Positions 43,929 to 54,872 are shown, counted from the first letter of the stretch. The stretch: DNA of 64,000 nt from Rhynchopus sp. YZ270_cl-10 (GCA_964035575.1 OZ037874.1:1302001-1366000); one strand, 5' to 3'. Notes: generated by a model not told the origin, from the letters alone. Made by a program: numbers and translations.

Positions 43929-45364
43929 AGTTTGTATTCGTATGAAATTGTTTTGTGTGTTGTGGGTCCCTTATTTTTGGTGTTGTATCGGTTGGGTAGG
44001 GGGTTTTCGGCAAGAGTGAAAGCATCAGGAGAGGCAGAGCGACGGAACCCTCGTGTGACAAAAACCAACGCTCCCTTGGATGAAGTTCGCATTGGCCGTC
44101 CACCTTCCAGGTTGAGTCCACCGGTGCCCCCACAGGATGCCCCCACAGCCGCGCTTAGGATCAAGGAGCATCAAGCTCAACGAAGTAAGGTTGTTTGTTA
44201 TGGTCATCATTCTACGCCACCCACCTCTCTAACGTCTTATATTCCCAGTCCCCCAGGAGCATTAGAGGGTGGCCGCCTTTTAAGGTCATGCGCACGGACC
44301 AAGCAGTTTAACGTCGTACTTAGGACGGACCTTTTTTTTTTGTTCGCTCCAGGATCCTTTAGGTATCAGTCGCTACCCCGAAAAGTGTCAGCTTGGTGGA
44401 CCACCTTTCACTAAATTTCTACTCCACTAATCTAAAATGGTGCTTTCGGAACTCGGTCAACTACCTTGTCAGCGACCTGTCAATCTCGACCCCTCCCGGA
44501 CCACTATTGTAGATCTAAGATTATCTTTATATTTTTTTTTTTTTACGTTTAATTGCGCGGCTCGGAAACGACGAACATTTTCGAGGGTGATAAAAAATAT
44601 AAAATCTCCCGGGATCGGAGTAGGGTAGAAAAAGTAGTTACAACTACAGGAAACTAACCCGTAGTTTTTTTTTTTTACGGAGACTTGTCTATAGCCAAGT
44701 GGCCAGGTAGTTTGTTGCAACGAAGGTGTCTCTATTAATTTTTGGTGTCTTGAGTACGAGAGACTCTCGTCTTCTAAACTTTTTTTTTATTTGCTTTCAA
44801 ATTTTTATTTGAAAGTGTATGTATTTATTTATTTAATAGTGAGTGTGCACAATGCTGTAGCATTCATCCTTCCTTCAAGTTGGGGGTCCACCCACGGTGC
44901 GCCCCGGTCATTGTACCAAAGGTACACTGTTCACGAGAGGGATTTGTATTTCAAGTCAATGTTTCAGTCTTCCTAGCAATCAATTCTCTACTGCAAACAC
45001 ACCAGGGGTTCGATTACCCCGCGGAGCAGTGCAAAGGCGTTTGCACCAGCCAGCTTTACCCCCTTCTTTATTTTTGTTGCATGCACGCGGTTATTGGAAA
45101 CTGAACATAGTTTAAAACCAACTGTTAGGTCTGTCTTTACGCTTTTGATTCCTCCCCCCTCACCCATTATAATATGCGCTACTCAAGGCATGTTTGAATG
45201 GCTGTGGTCAAACGAAACAAGACGTAGTAGTACACAGGACAGATTAGTTTGGTTGAATTGTATTGTTCAGTTTTCGATGTGAAAAAATGCGCGGAGCTCA
45301 CATGAAACAAAAGGTGTCTACACTGTTATGAATTATTCAAAAAAAAAAAAGAAACAAACAAAAA
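43929..45364. other. Spacer with modules G, B and E
   Basis: 43929-44430 is the region 5' of the ORF1-like gene and may be its leader. Module G at 44435-44490, module B at 44876-44965 and module E at 44990-45065 (with its GGGGTTCGATTACCCC stem) follow, all plus strand. No gene recognised. Confidence 0.4.
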
Positions 45365-46451
45365 GGAGGTACCCTAACTGTTCGGTCCAATTCGGTGTAA
45401 TTCGGTCCATTTCGTTTTTTTTTTTTTTTTCGCAAAGGGAAATTTCCCCTTGTACCAGAAAACCGAAAAAAACGAAATGAAAACCGAAAAAACCGAAATG
45501 TTAGGGTACCTTTTTTGGTCGATTTCGTTTTTTTTCCAAAGGGGGGACCCTTTGGTCGCCGAAATTCCCCAGCCAAATTTGGTCGCAAAATCGGCCGATT
45601 TTTCAAAAATCTCAAAAAAAAAAAATCCAAATTTTTTTTTTCACAAGTGTTTTTGAGGCCTGCTCACTACACCCTAGGTACCCTTCTGGGACCAAAAAGT
45701 CAAAAAAAGTGACCATCTGTGGTTACACAAAACACACTTCTGTGTACAAGCCTACACCAATACAGTGGTAATACAAGGCGATTTTTGACCAAAAAAAAAA
45801 TTTTTTTTTCGCCCAAAATCGGGCGTGGTACGTCATAAAATGGCCCAAAAAATCCAAGGAAAACCTTCGATTGGGCAAATTATGAAAAAATTTTTCAAGT
45901 CAAATTTTCAACCAAAATACGGTCATTTTGTTCACACAGTGATTCTACGTCATGCTAGCTTCCTGTGCAGAACTCCAGCAATTCACCAATGCCGGCATCT
46001 ATCTTTCCATTATCGCCATTGCACTTCGTTCACGCCATTGCACTTCGGTCATTTTGTGCATACCCTGTGACTGTGGTGGCTAGAGAACACGCACATGCAG
46101 ACCCGTTCCTTGCAATTTCCAGTGTTGTGTTTATCAATGCATGCATCCAGAGGACCTCTGGTTTACGAAATCGTAGGCACTCCTGTGCAAAAATGAAGTC
46201 GGTTTTTGACCCAAAATCGGGGTGGGTGGGCCATAATTTGCTCCAAATTTGGCCGAAAATTGGGATTTTTCTGAAAATTTTCATTGTGCCCAGCAAAAAT
46301 CCTTGATTTTTTGAAGAATTTTCCAAAAAATATGCTATACCCCCTATGACTGGACCCAACTCCCCTCACCCTTTTTTTCCCCTAAAAAAGCCCCCAAAAT
46401 TCCTACCATTTTTACCATTTTTACCATTTTTGACCAATTTAGGGTACCTCC
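45365..46451. mobile_element. TIR transposon, 1087 bp
   Basis: GGAGGTACCCTAA at the left and TTAGGGTACCTCC at the right pair perfectly; flanks are A runs, so a duplication cannot be read. A further terminus-like TTAGGGTACC occurs at 45501, making a possible 150-bp inner element. Positions 46196-46380 match 39010-39190 of the 2.7-kb transposon closely (AATCGGGGTGGGTGGGCCAT, CATTGTGCCCAGCAAAAATC, ATGCTATACCCCCTATGACT), so the two families share their right sub-terminal part despite different termini. No transposase. Confidence 0.75.
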
Positions 46452-46837
46452 AAAAAGAAAAAAATCCGACACGCTTTTGAACACTCACCGTTAACCCCTA
46501 TTCATATATCAAGACACAATATCTCACACAGAGCTAACACAAAAGAGGGGGATTGGTGGGTTGGGTACAAACACAGAGACACTCTCAGGTTTTATTTTAC
46601 AAAAAAAATTTGTTTGTTGGTACACAGGGACAGCAACAGCACGGAGGAGGTGTGTGGCCTAGGCTAGGTTGGCACACCTTCACCACCAGAGAGACTGCGC
46701 GCAATCCCCTGACAATGGCCAGCGATGGCCCTGCCACCACTTCAATCGGGCTCCTGTGTCGCTAGGGGTGGACACTCAAGTGGTATGTAGCGACGCGTTT
46801 CCCCTCCCCCCCTTTTTTTTTTGATTACATCGCTTTG

Positions 46838-46890
46838 GGGCTGGCATCGTGGGTCAGTCGGAGGTGCCTGCATCAATAACTTCACTTTTG
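46838..46890 (+). repeat. Module C, short copy
   Basis: CTGGCATCGTGGGTCAGTCG, GAGGTGCCTGCATCAATAAC, TTCAC. Nearly identical to the 2828 copy, including the same shortened CATCGTGGG. Confidence 0.6.
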
Positions 46891-47027
46891 TTGTGTGCAC
46901 ACGAGAGGTTCTTTCCTTCTGTCAAGCGTTCCCTTTTCTCCTTCCAGCGGGTGGCTGTCTTGAAGTCGGTGCCGTATTTTTTTCTTCTCGACAGCAATTA
47001 TTTTTCCAACACAACCATTTCCCACAG

Positions 47028-47335
47028 AGATAACGCTGGACCCTGGCCACCTGGTTGAGTTTGAGGGTCTTTTGGACAACAGATTTGAACTGGTCTCCAC
47101 ACCATTGACCAACGACACTGGCGACCTGGGAGTGACTATACCTAAAGAGAAACGCACCGGCAGCCCCAAAAAGAAGGTGCGTGCCAAGAACTGCGACCCT
47201 GACCCCGGCTTAGGCAACGGACTAGGAAGCATGGTTTGGAACGCAAGTCTTATGCAGGGTGAGGAGAACGTGGCCATGAACATGACATCAAGTGGCAAGC
47301 AAAAGGATCGAGGGGGGCGACGAAAGCGAGGATAA
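47028..47335 (+). CDS. Coding-like terminal exon, product unknown
   Basis: After a CCCACAG acceptor-like site, 102 codons are open in homopolymer-free DNA and end at TAA. The peptide includes ITLDPGHLVEFEGLLDNRFE, LVSTPLTNDTGDLGV, KEKRTGSPKKKVRAK and DPGLGNGLGSMVWNASLMQG and ends KQKDRGGRRKRG. Two basic clusters could be nuclear signals. No Met near the start fits, so this is probably the last exon of a spliced gene. A possible upstream exon ends at GTGGACACTCAAGTG|GTATGT near 46779, but I cannot join them with confidence. Family unknown. Confidence 0.4.
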
Positions 47336-47392
47336 TCAAATATATCAAAAATTTGACAAGAATTTAATTAGTTGGAACAGCAAAAAGGGAAA

Positions 47393-47463
47393 GTGGAGAT
47401 TTGCACAAAACTGTGGTAGCACAAAACCGAGGCAACTACACTACTCTAACAATTTATCAAAAA
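47393..47463 (-). repeat. Module D copy
   Basis: Plus-strand reading GTGGAGATTTGCACAAAACTG, GGTAGCACAAAACCGAGGCA, ACTACACTACTC. The same GTGGAGATTTGCACAA start is found at 50459 in EMC4 intron 1. Confidence 0.5.
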
Positions 47464-47512
47464 AAGCAAAACAAAATAGGAAATGTCATTGTCCGGTATT
47501 TTCTCTTTTCTT

Positions 47513-48011
47513 TTTTCCCAACCTTCCTGTATACACGCGTCAGCAACCAATACAGGTAGTGTATTGAAATGATTCTGGGGGGGGGTAAGGGGTCTAATTT
47601 TAATTTCGTCGATTTTGAGAAAAATTTTGGCCAAAAATGGGCCCCACGTATAAGGAACCGGGCTCATATTTCTCAAAATTTAAGTGGTCAAAAAATTGTC
47701 CAATTTTCCGAAATGACCCCACCGCTGCACGGGTGGAGCCCAAAAATGCAAATAAGCCACTTTTCCCAACCTTCCTGTATACACGCGTCAGCAACCAATA
47801 CAGGTAGTGTATTGAAATGATTCTGGGGGGGGGTAAGGGGTCTAATTTTAATTTCGTCGATTTTGAGAAAAATTTTGGCCAAAAATGGGCCCCACGTATA
47901 AGGAACCGGGCTCATATTTCTCAAAATTTAAGTGGTCAAAAAATTGTCCAATTTTCCGAAATGACCCCACCGCTGCACGGGCGGAGCCCAAAAATGCAAA
48001 TAAGCCACTTT
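47513..48011 (+). repeat. Two diverged satellite units
   Basis: Units at 47513-47760 and 47761-48011 (about 248-250 bp) are nearly identical to each other. They are related to the 34-40-kb satellite (GGGCCCCACGTATAAGGAAC, CAAAATTTAAGTGGTC, CGCTGCACGGG) but have a different 5' part (CCTGTATACACGCGTCAGCA, with AATACAGG forming a hairpin). So the family has at least two subtypes, each homogenised locally. Confidence 0.85.
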
Positions 48012-48197
48012 TTGGTTTCATTGAAATGATGCGACTGACACTGAGGAATTATGGTTTACGGCGTCCCATTGAGGGGGCGAACCCTTTTTAATTTTTTGTT
48101 CTCTTGAAATGTGTAATTTCATGTTTTCCCGAAAAAAAATACGAACTGATCCTATAAGGGTTGAAGGAAGGCGTATAGAAAACAATAATAACAAGAA

Positions 48198-48674
48198 CAA
48201 CTAATTGCTAAGAAAAAGAATGGGGTGTGCTGTGGATAACTCCGCGCGATTTTCGAAACCACCATAGCATCCTGGCGATTTTCTGGAGGTGCTGATGTGA
48301 CGATGCCTGGTGCGATCGACGACGTGTTGTCGTCTGTGCATTTTGTGTTCCTTCCGCACTGCTCCGATGACGACGACGATGCGTGGGAGCCTGTGGACGA
48401 CTACGAGCTGGAACATGCCGAGGCCGCCCGAGCGAATGGTTATCGAGCCTGCCAAGACTACGTCCAATAACGCGATCGAGCAGATGGTGCTGGACGAAGA
48501 GGACAGCCCCACTGTTTAAAAGTTTCAGATGCAGGCATCCCAGTGGGTCCAGCGTACGAAGAGCGTTTTAGCATACCTGCAGAAGAGCAGAATGCTGGCG
48601 TGTTGTAGATTATATTTTTTTTCAGAGTGGAGTTCCACAGCACACCCGGTTTTTTTTCCGATAGCAATTACTTG
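48198..48674. mobile_element. TIR block J, copy 3
   Basis: Ends CAACTAATTGCTA and TAGCAATTACTTG. Again it follows a satellite block and the shared linker with a CTTGAAATGTGTAATTTCATG hairpin. The inside has a frame with DDDDDAWEPVDDYELEHAEA that corresponds to the frame in copies 1 and 2. Confidence 0.6.
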
Positions 48675-48689
48675 TTTTATTTTTGTTCA

Positions 48690-48785
48690 TACGTCAACCT
48701 CGAAATGGTTGGGGTCCTGCCAGTGCACCGGTCATGCACCAAGGTACACTGTCACACGAGAGGGGCTTTTGTATTTCTAGTCATT
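48690..48785 (+). repeat. Module B copy
   Basis: CTCGAAATGGTTGGGGTCCT, GCACCGGTCATGCACC, AAGGTACACTGTCACACGAG, GGGCTTTTGTATTTCTAGTC. A diverged long form. Confidence 0.55.
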
Positions 48786-48914
48786 TTTTTTTACACTGTC
48801 ATTGCGTTACAGATTCCGTCACATTTTTTTGGCTGATCTTTGCTCGTCTTCGTGAAACACGGGGACAATGGATGAACGGGGAGAGATTTGTTCACAGTTC
48901 TCATTAACTCTCAC

Positions 48915-48990
48915 GAAGCTCTCACAGCCTGTTTGCGTGTCTCACGGAGACGATCATAGATGGCCCAACCTGCGTCGTAGTCAGATATTA
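48915..48990 (-). repeat. Module H (LSU rRNA H93-94-like)
   Basis: Minus-strand reading: GCAGGTTGGGCCATCTATGA, TCGTCTCCGTGAGACACGC, AAACAGG. A second copy lies at about 51000-51050, inside EMC4 intron 2, in the same orientation. The order resembles the conserved LSU rRNA segment GAGCTGGGTTTAGACCGTC, GTGAGACAGG. The repeat has only two copies; the rRNA match is moderate. Confidence 0.45.
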
Positions 48991-49696
48991 GCAGCATTTG
49001 TGCACCCCCCTCCCTTTTACTCGCAATGACCCCCCTTTCCCCACCCCGAAGAAGTGCTACACCTAGCAGAGGTAGTTTGTCTACGCATCCAGTTTCCACT
49101 GGGCATGTGAAAAGACAGCTCTATCATGCACCACCTTTCTAACCGCGACAAAAGAAGAAAAAAAAGAAAAAGTCCATTCAAAAAAAAAAAAAAAAAATGA
49201 TACTTTTCTGGGCGGGGATACACACTTTGTCATAGTTTTCAAAAGGAAAAGAAAAGAAAACTCCCCTAGGGCTATTATCCCTCAAATGGGTTCTTAGGCG
49301 ATTGTCGATACAACAACAAAAGGGTGCAAAGGCTTCGGACAACTTTGAGTACATAACTTTGTTCCATTTTTTTTTTTTGGAGCGAAGTAATTAGTGATAG
49401 TTGACACAACAAAACAACAACAAAAATAATCCAAAAACCAGGAGGCGTGCACCTCCTTTGTCATACCTAAACGTATACAAGTTGTTCACAAAAATACAGA
49501 CCTAAGGGCAGAAAGGGGGGGGACGACGTGGAGATACACGACGAAGTTTTTTTGCCTTTGCAACTTTGCAAGAAAAAGAAAAGAGGAAGGGGGGGAATAT
49601 AATACAGGCCCGTTACTACTGCACGTTCCCGTGTGATGTGTCTTTTGGGTCTGGAGGGAGATTGTAGAATTGGTGCGACCCCCCTCCAAATTCCCC

Positions 49697-49735
49697 ATGG
49701 TTCTCCCGTACGTCTCCCGTGGGTTCTACCAGGAA
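49697..49735 (+). repeat. Module L
   Basis: CATGGTTCTCCCGTACGTCT, CCCGTGGGTTCTACCAGG. Minus-strand copies: 54700-54742 (with GGTTCGACC, a B-box-like stretch) and, weaker, about 21385-21425. A companion repeat (CTCAGCCACGCCTCAGATAT, plus at 54615; minus at 55690-55735) lies near one of them. Confidence 0.4.
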
Positions 49736-49947
49736 CCCGAGCCTACACCATTAAATGACAGCAACAAAAGGACTTTCTTACGGTGGTTTCAAAATAGAGC
49801 AAAAAACAGAAAAAAAGAAAAAAAACAGGTGGTCTATTCTTTTCAACTTCTGAGACAACCCCGGTCTCTGACGGTTTGCATTTCCCCCCCGGACCTACAT
49901 TTGCAATAATCCCCGTTCATCTGGCTGATGTGGAAGCGGGAGAAGCA

Positions 49948-50075
49948 CATATCAGATGTAAACCACGAAATGGATTGTAGGACTGCATGGTTGGGTGTCC
50001 ACCCCTCCGGTACAGCCGGTCATTGTACCAAAGGTACACTGTTCACGAGAGGGCTTTTTGTATTTCAACTCTACT
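49948..50075 (+). repeat. Module B, longest copy
   Basis: ATCAGATGTAAACCACGAAA, GGTGTCCACCCCTCCGGTAC, AGCCGGTCATTGTACCAAAG, GTACACTGTTCACGAGAGGG. It ends 80 bp before the EMC4 start codon, so it may lie in that gene's leader or promoter. Confidence 0.6.
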
Positions 50076-50154
50076 TTTTTCTTCTCTTCTCGACACGAAT
50101 TGTTACACAGCAGGGAACACAAAGGGTACAGGGGATCACAGACAAGGCTGTGCG

Positions 50155-51362
50155 ATGAGTGGTGTGCAAAGATTAGACCACACGGAAGTGAAGAAGAAGA
50201 AGATCTGGGAGGTTGCGACGTCCCCTCGTAAGCAGATGATGATGATGGTCTTCATGATGTGGGTATGCTGCTTGAGCAAAGGCTTCCCTTTCAGTGAAAG
50301 GGTAACATAAAAAATACTTTTCAAAAACACAGAAAAAAAATAAAACCCACAATCCACGAACTTTTCTACAAATGAACGCATCCCCAGACACACTGCATTT
50401 CTTCGGAAAAAGAATGGCCAAACATAAGAGGCCTTTTCGAGAGTTATTTTTTTTTGGAAAGTGGAGATTTGCACAACTGTGGCAACGCAAAACCGAGGCA
50501 TCTGCACTACTCCAACAATTTATCAAAGAAAACGGTATACACGAAACGAAAGGTTAGGTGAAGAACGGATGCGGGGAGCTAATTCAATTATTCAAATATT
50601 TTCACAAAAAAAATAGTGGAGTACTAATAGTACTATTACAACCAAGTTTTCAAAATAAAAATAATACACAACCACCACAACACCACACCACATCACAGAT
50701 GGCAGGGAACGAGTTGAGCATCTTCCCCATCATGATCACGGGACAGGCGTTGTATTCACCAGTGTCCAGCATTATGAGTATGTGGTTTTGTTTTATTAGC
50801 TGTTACACTCAGGGGTGCAAAGGCGTGCAAGAAATGTACTGTTGCCATGGCCAACTCCTTTCCAGTCTCCTTTTACTTCTTTTTTCTGCTTTAATTGGAG
50901 GGGGCCATTGGGCCAATTTATGGACGGAAAGAGAATTTTCTAAGGCGCCATTTTCGTGTGTCTGAAACGTACGCTTTCTAACGCATTCCTTTTCACTAGC
51001 TCTCACCGCCTGTTGCGTGTCTCACGAAGACGGATCGTAGATGGATCAGTAATGTTGTACTGTTTGAGATAATATTGGGCAATTGTTATAAAGTTTTTGT
51101 TTCAGTTGAGATATTTTGCGCCCCCCCATCCACAGGCACAAGCAAAACCTTCGAGAAGATCGTCGACGGCGTTGAGGGCAGCCAGGAGCTGCAGGACGAG
51201 ATCGGCCGCGCGAAGCTGACCTTCATCGCCCACCAGCTCTTCTTCCTCATCCTGGGCCTTGTCAAATGCTACTACCTGGGCCTCGTCCCCACCAACGCCC
51301 TTGACTGGATCGACCACAACCCCCACGGCCCCGTCGAATTCGCTATGGGATCTCTGGTCTGA
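50155..51362 (+). CDS. EMC4: ER membrane protein complex subunit 4
   Basis: Exons 50155-50262, 50699-50777 and 51136-51362 give 137 aa. EMC4 is a core membrane subunit of the EMC insertase that places tail-anchored and multi-pass proteins in the ER membrane. Matches to the family: KIWEVATSPRKQMMMMVFMM (human [20 protein letters not shown]), then MAGNELSIFPIMITGQALYS ([20 protein letters not shown]), then TSKTFEKIV, and YYLGLVPTNALDWI near the C-terminus. Two or three hydrophobic helices are visible. Both introns are GT-AG; intron 1 joins W to MAGN and intron 2 splits a Ser codon. The N-terminus is about 45 residues shorter than in human. Introns carry modules D and N (intron 1) and H (intron 2). 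Confidence 0.9.
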
Positions 51363-52406
51363 TCTATCCTCCACATGGTGGAGTGGGGTGGGGTTAGGGT
51401 GGGTCAAAAAAAGGTGATACGTACCGACGCAATTTTTTTTTTCAAGCGTGCCTTACTTCTTTTAACCGGGAGCCAACGTCCTTAGGGTTGTTGGCAAAAG
51501 AATAACATGATCAAAAATAATACAAAACAAATAGTGGATTCAAAAAAAAAAAGATGACCTTGCAATGAGAGTCTAAGGATCATCTTAAAAACAACATTTT
51601 CTTTTTTTTTGGGGGGGAAGGGGAGTTCCCCCTGATCCCCCCGAAAAGACAAAAAAAAAACTCTAGCTGACGGCCCTAGCCTGCAGGATTTGTATTATTT
51701 TGACACCTCCCCCTCCCTTGGGTGACCAACCCCCCCTAAAAAGAAGAAAATAAGACCTAAATAGGGGAGAGGTGCACCTACCCCTCCCTTGAACAAAGCA
51801 AAAAAAAAAAATAGAGCTCTTGTCTTCTTTCTTAATGACTGTTTTGCTGCTTACAGCTTCCCTGTAAACCACTCCCATGCGCAACACTCTGGGGGTTCGA
51901 TAACCCGCGGAGTGTCAGTGCCTGCGTCCCAGAGGCGTTTTGCACTATCAACTTCACTTTCTTCTCCACTCCGCTGCGGTCAACGAAAAAGGACATAGTA
52001 GTAGAGTAGTAAGGACAGATCAGTTGGAACACTGTTATGTTCAGTTTTTCCACACCTCGGGGTGATACGAAAAAAGCTACCACAAACTCTCTCACCCACT
52101 GTGCTGAGCTACCACCACCTCTACCCCCACCCACTGCCAACACCGTTAGTGGGACCACACGAATCCAACACGAATCCAACCTCACACCCAACACCCCCCT
52201 CATCAGAAGCATTTCCCCCCCTCCCCACTTTCCACACCTCCCCCAAAACCGGGCCCCCTTCTACAAAAAAAACCCTTTTTAAGAAGGGCACTCTCTACAT
52301 TTTTTGCCCTTTTCTGAGAGTTTTCTGAGCTTCTCAAACCCCTCCCTCCCCCCTCCTTTTTTATCCCTCTCCTAATTTTTCGCAAAAAAAAAAAATAAAA
52401 TAAAAA
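51363..52406. other. Spacer between EMC4 and the 506-aa gene
   Basis: A diverged module A (51552-51594) and a full module E (51885-51965) with its GGGTTCGATAACCC stem, both plus strand. C and T rich DNA runs from 52090 to 52390 just ahead of the next gene. No other gene recognised. Confidence 0.4.
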
Positions 52407-53927
52407 ATGGCTTGTAACACTCGCTATGTTGCTTCCTCCTCGACTCAGATTGTGTTGTTAATGCTGTTTTGCGCCACATTGCTTCCGGGTGTTTGTTCTG
52501 AAGAGATTGATGTCGCACCACCACCACTTCCGTTTCACATCGCACAACCTACTGGGGGGAACGAAACGCTTGTCTCGGTTTCCGGCAATGCGGTGGAAGC
52601 ATACCGTCTGATTGACGGCAAACTTATCCCTGGGGGGAGTTACCATTACCCACACCTGGTGGACTGCGCAACGTTCCATGAGGGAGCACCATGGATCTTC
52701 TGCATCGCTTCTACTACCAGAGATCTGTGGCTGAACTTTCTTGTGATGCATGTGACCGCTGATGCTGGGGGGGAGAACAGCACCATAGAGGTCCACAGCG
52801 CGACAGCGTTGGAGGTTTACAAATTTGAGAAGTGGACTGCCGATCATAATGAAACGTATAAAGTAGCTGTGCAGCATGGGAGCCAGGCGGTCTTTGTTGT
52901 CAGCAAGTCTGGGGTTATGACCATTGATGTTTCGAACAAAGAGAATCCGACGCGAAAGAGTTTTGTATACTTCGACGATTCGGTTCAAATGACGCATGTG
53001 GCGCAGCTTCAGGTGTCTTCGCATACTTTGATATCGCTTTGTGACAGTCAGATTTTTATTCTTGATTTGTTAGAAGGGGATTTAATGTGGAGGGGGCTAG
53101 CTTCTGAGCATCTGGTGGATGTGGCTACCTTTCATTGCGATGTTCAGGGTACGACCTGCGCGTTTATGAATGCAAATGGTACGTTGAAGGTTGCAGACAT
53201 TTGGCCAGTATTTGAGGTGAAGGAGGTCGCGCACCTTGGGCACTCATACCCTGCGTTCACTCAGGTGCATGGGACGTCGTGCCGCATCTTCCTGGAGGAC
53301 GAAACCATTCATATTGTCAAAACCTCGTTGGCAGTAGGGGGCTACAGTGTGTTCAGTGTGCTGCGCAACGAAACGGACGCCACGCAGTTTCTCCTGAAGG
53401 ATTCCTTGGAGAGGGAAGGGGAGAACAGCGAGAGCTATGCCATCGAGTTCATTACACGGAAGAGCAGGGATGAGCTTCTGGTCGGCATGAAGAAGGAAGG
53501 GGACTCGATGGTCCGCACGGATTCTCTTACGAGAGAGTCGGACGGTACGACGTTTCTCTTTGCGTTTAGCTTTGAGCTGAACGAAACCTACAAGAACGTT
53601 CTGGTTGAACCTCATGAGGAGTGTGGGCCTGCGTGCGACCCTGGCGCGAACAGCCCCGCCAAGCGTGAGGCGTACACCCTCATCATCGTCTGTGCGTTCT
53701 TCATGCTCGTTGTCGTGTCTGTGCTTCTCTGCTACAAGATCCGCCCCGCACGCACCACACCACGTGCCGCACCACAGATCAACCGCTTCACGACCGCATC
53801 CTTAGCACCGCTTCCCACACTACCCGTAGCATTGCCTCCAGTGGAACGTGCCGACCTCCCTGCAGAACAGGCAGAACGTCTCCCCTTCGTGATGACAGGG
53901 AAGGTGAGCGACTCGCAGAGGTGGTAG
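52407..53927 (+). CDS. Type I membrane protein with propeller-like ectodomain
   Basis: Single exon, 506 aa, from ATG 52407. Residues 1-30 form a signal peptide (hydrophobic IVLLMLFCATLLPGVC). The ectodomain (about 32-420) has at least five N-glycosylation sites (NETL, NSTI, NETY, NGTL, NETD). Segments such as SGVMTIDVSNKENPTRKSFV resemble LVIVD or other beta-propeller blades, repeated loosely (LISLCDSQIFILDLLEGDLM). A membrane helix lies at about 423-445 (TLIIVCAFFMLVVVSVLL), followed by a basic CYKIRPAR stop-transfer and a 60-residue Pro-rich tail. It is probably a surface or endomembrane receptor-like or adhesion protein. I cannot name a family, and ligand and partner are unknown. Its plan (ectodomain, one helix, tail) parallels the kinase receptor 5.5 kb downstream, but no sequence similarity is evident. 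Confidence 0.85.
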   Translation: MACNTRYVASSSTQIVLLMLFCATLLPGVCSEEIDVAPPPLPFHIAQPTGGNETLVSVSGNAVEAYRLIDGKLIPGGSYHYPHLVDCATFHEGAPWIFCIASTTRDLWLNFLVMHVTADAGGENSTIEVHSATALEVYKFEKWTADHNETYKVAVQHGSQAVFVVSKSGVMTIDVSNKENPTRKSFVYFDDSVQMTHVAQLQVSSHTLISLCDSQIFILDLLEGDLMWRGLASEHLVDVATFHCDVQGTTCAFMNANGTLKVADIWPVFEVKEVAHLGHSYPAFTQVHGTSCRIFLEDETIHIVKTSLAVGGYSVFSVLRNETDATQFLLKDSLEREGENSESYAIEFITRKSRDELLVGMKKEGDSMVRTDSLTRESDGTTFLFAFSFELNETYKNVLVEPHEECGPACDPGANSPAKREAYTLIIVCAFFMLVVVSVLLCYKIRPARTTPRAAPQINRFTTASLAPLPTLPVALPPVERADLPAEQAERLPFVMTGKVSDSQRW

Positions 53928-54872
53928 AGGGAGGGTGGGGAGTGGGGTGGGGGGAGGGGATGTTGCCGATGGTGGCAAGGGTGAAAAACTTAAAAGGGGG
54001 GGAAGGAGGGGGGGTGTGTGTGGGTAATTGGGGGACTTACTTCCAGAAAACGTATCGGAGATTTGAAAAAAAAAAAAGTATCAAATGAAAAGAAAGTTGT
54101 AAAAACAGCAACAGAACGGGGAAAATGGGGGAGGGAACAAGGTGTAAAATATGCCCAAAAAAACAATTTTTTTTACGAGTGATTTCAGTGTATTTCCAGT
54201 GGGGAGGGGGTTGTGTGATGTAGGTTGCTGAAAGCGATCTAGGTTGTGTATATTTGTTCATTGGATTTTGTACTTTTCAACGTTCTCTTTTTTTTGGGAA
54301 ATTGATCTCTCATTGGAACAAAAAATGGAGATCTTTTTTGTTTGTTTTTTTGTTCACACTGAACACAGTGTAGAGTCTTTTCTGGATAAATCACCCATTT
54401 TATTTTATTCGATGTTCTACGTCCGATGAGGCACACATTCACTCCCGTATATTTCTAGCATTTTTTTGAAGTGTTTATCCTTTGCTTGCTGTTTTCCTAA
54501 GTACTCAAATTACTATACAAGGCAACGTGGCGAAGTCGGCCTCGGTAAGACTGGATAAAAATAAAAATACTCTGGCGTGGAGTTGACGCGTACGCAGGAA
54601 TATTGCCTCTTTGCTCGCCTCAGCCACGCCTCAGATATGTTTTCCAACCAGGGACACTTTTTTCCTTTTTTCGTACTAGTGTGTGGTTTTTTTGTGTCAC
54701 CGGGTACCTGGTCGAACCCACGGGAGACGTACGGGGAACCATGCATAAGGGTCCTGTATTCATTATTTAGTGCAATAGTCATGGGCTGAGTCATGGGCGG
54801 TAAACTGGGTCGTCGTGGGGGATCTGGAGGGAGGGGAGGGAGGGGGGGATCACACCAATGTGAATTTGTATT

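Noticed and set aside
44990-45040. tRNA gene or tRNA-derived SINE, from GGGGTTCGATTACCCC (also 51893)
   Set aside because: The stem-loop looks like a T-arm, but no D-arm, anticodon arm or acceptor stem can be folded around it, and other module E copies lack it.
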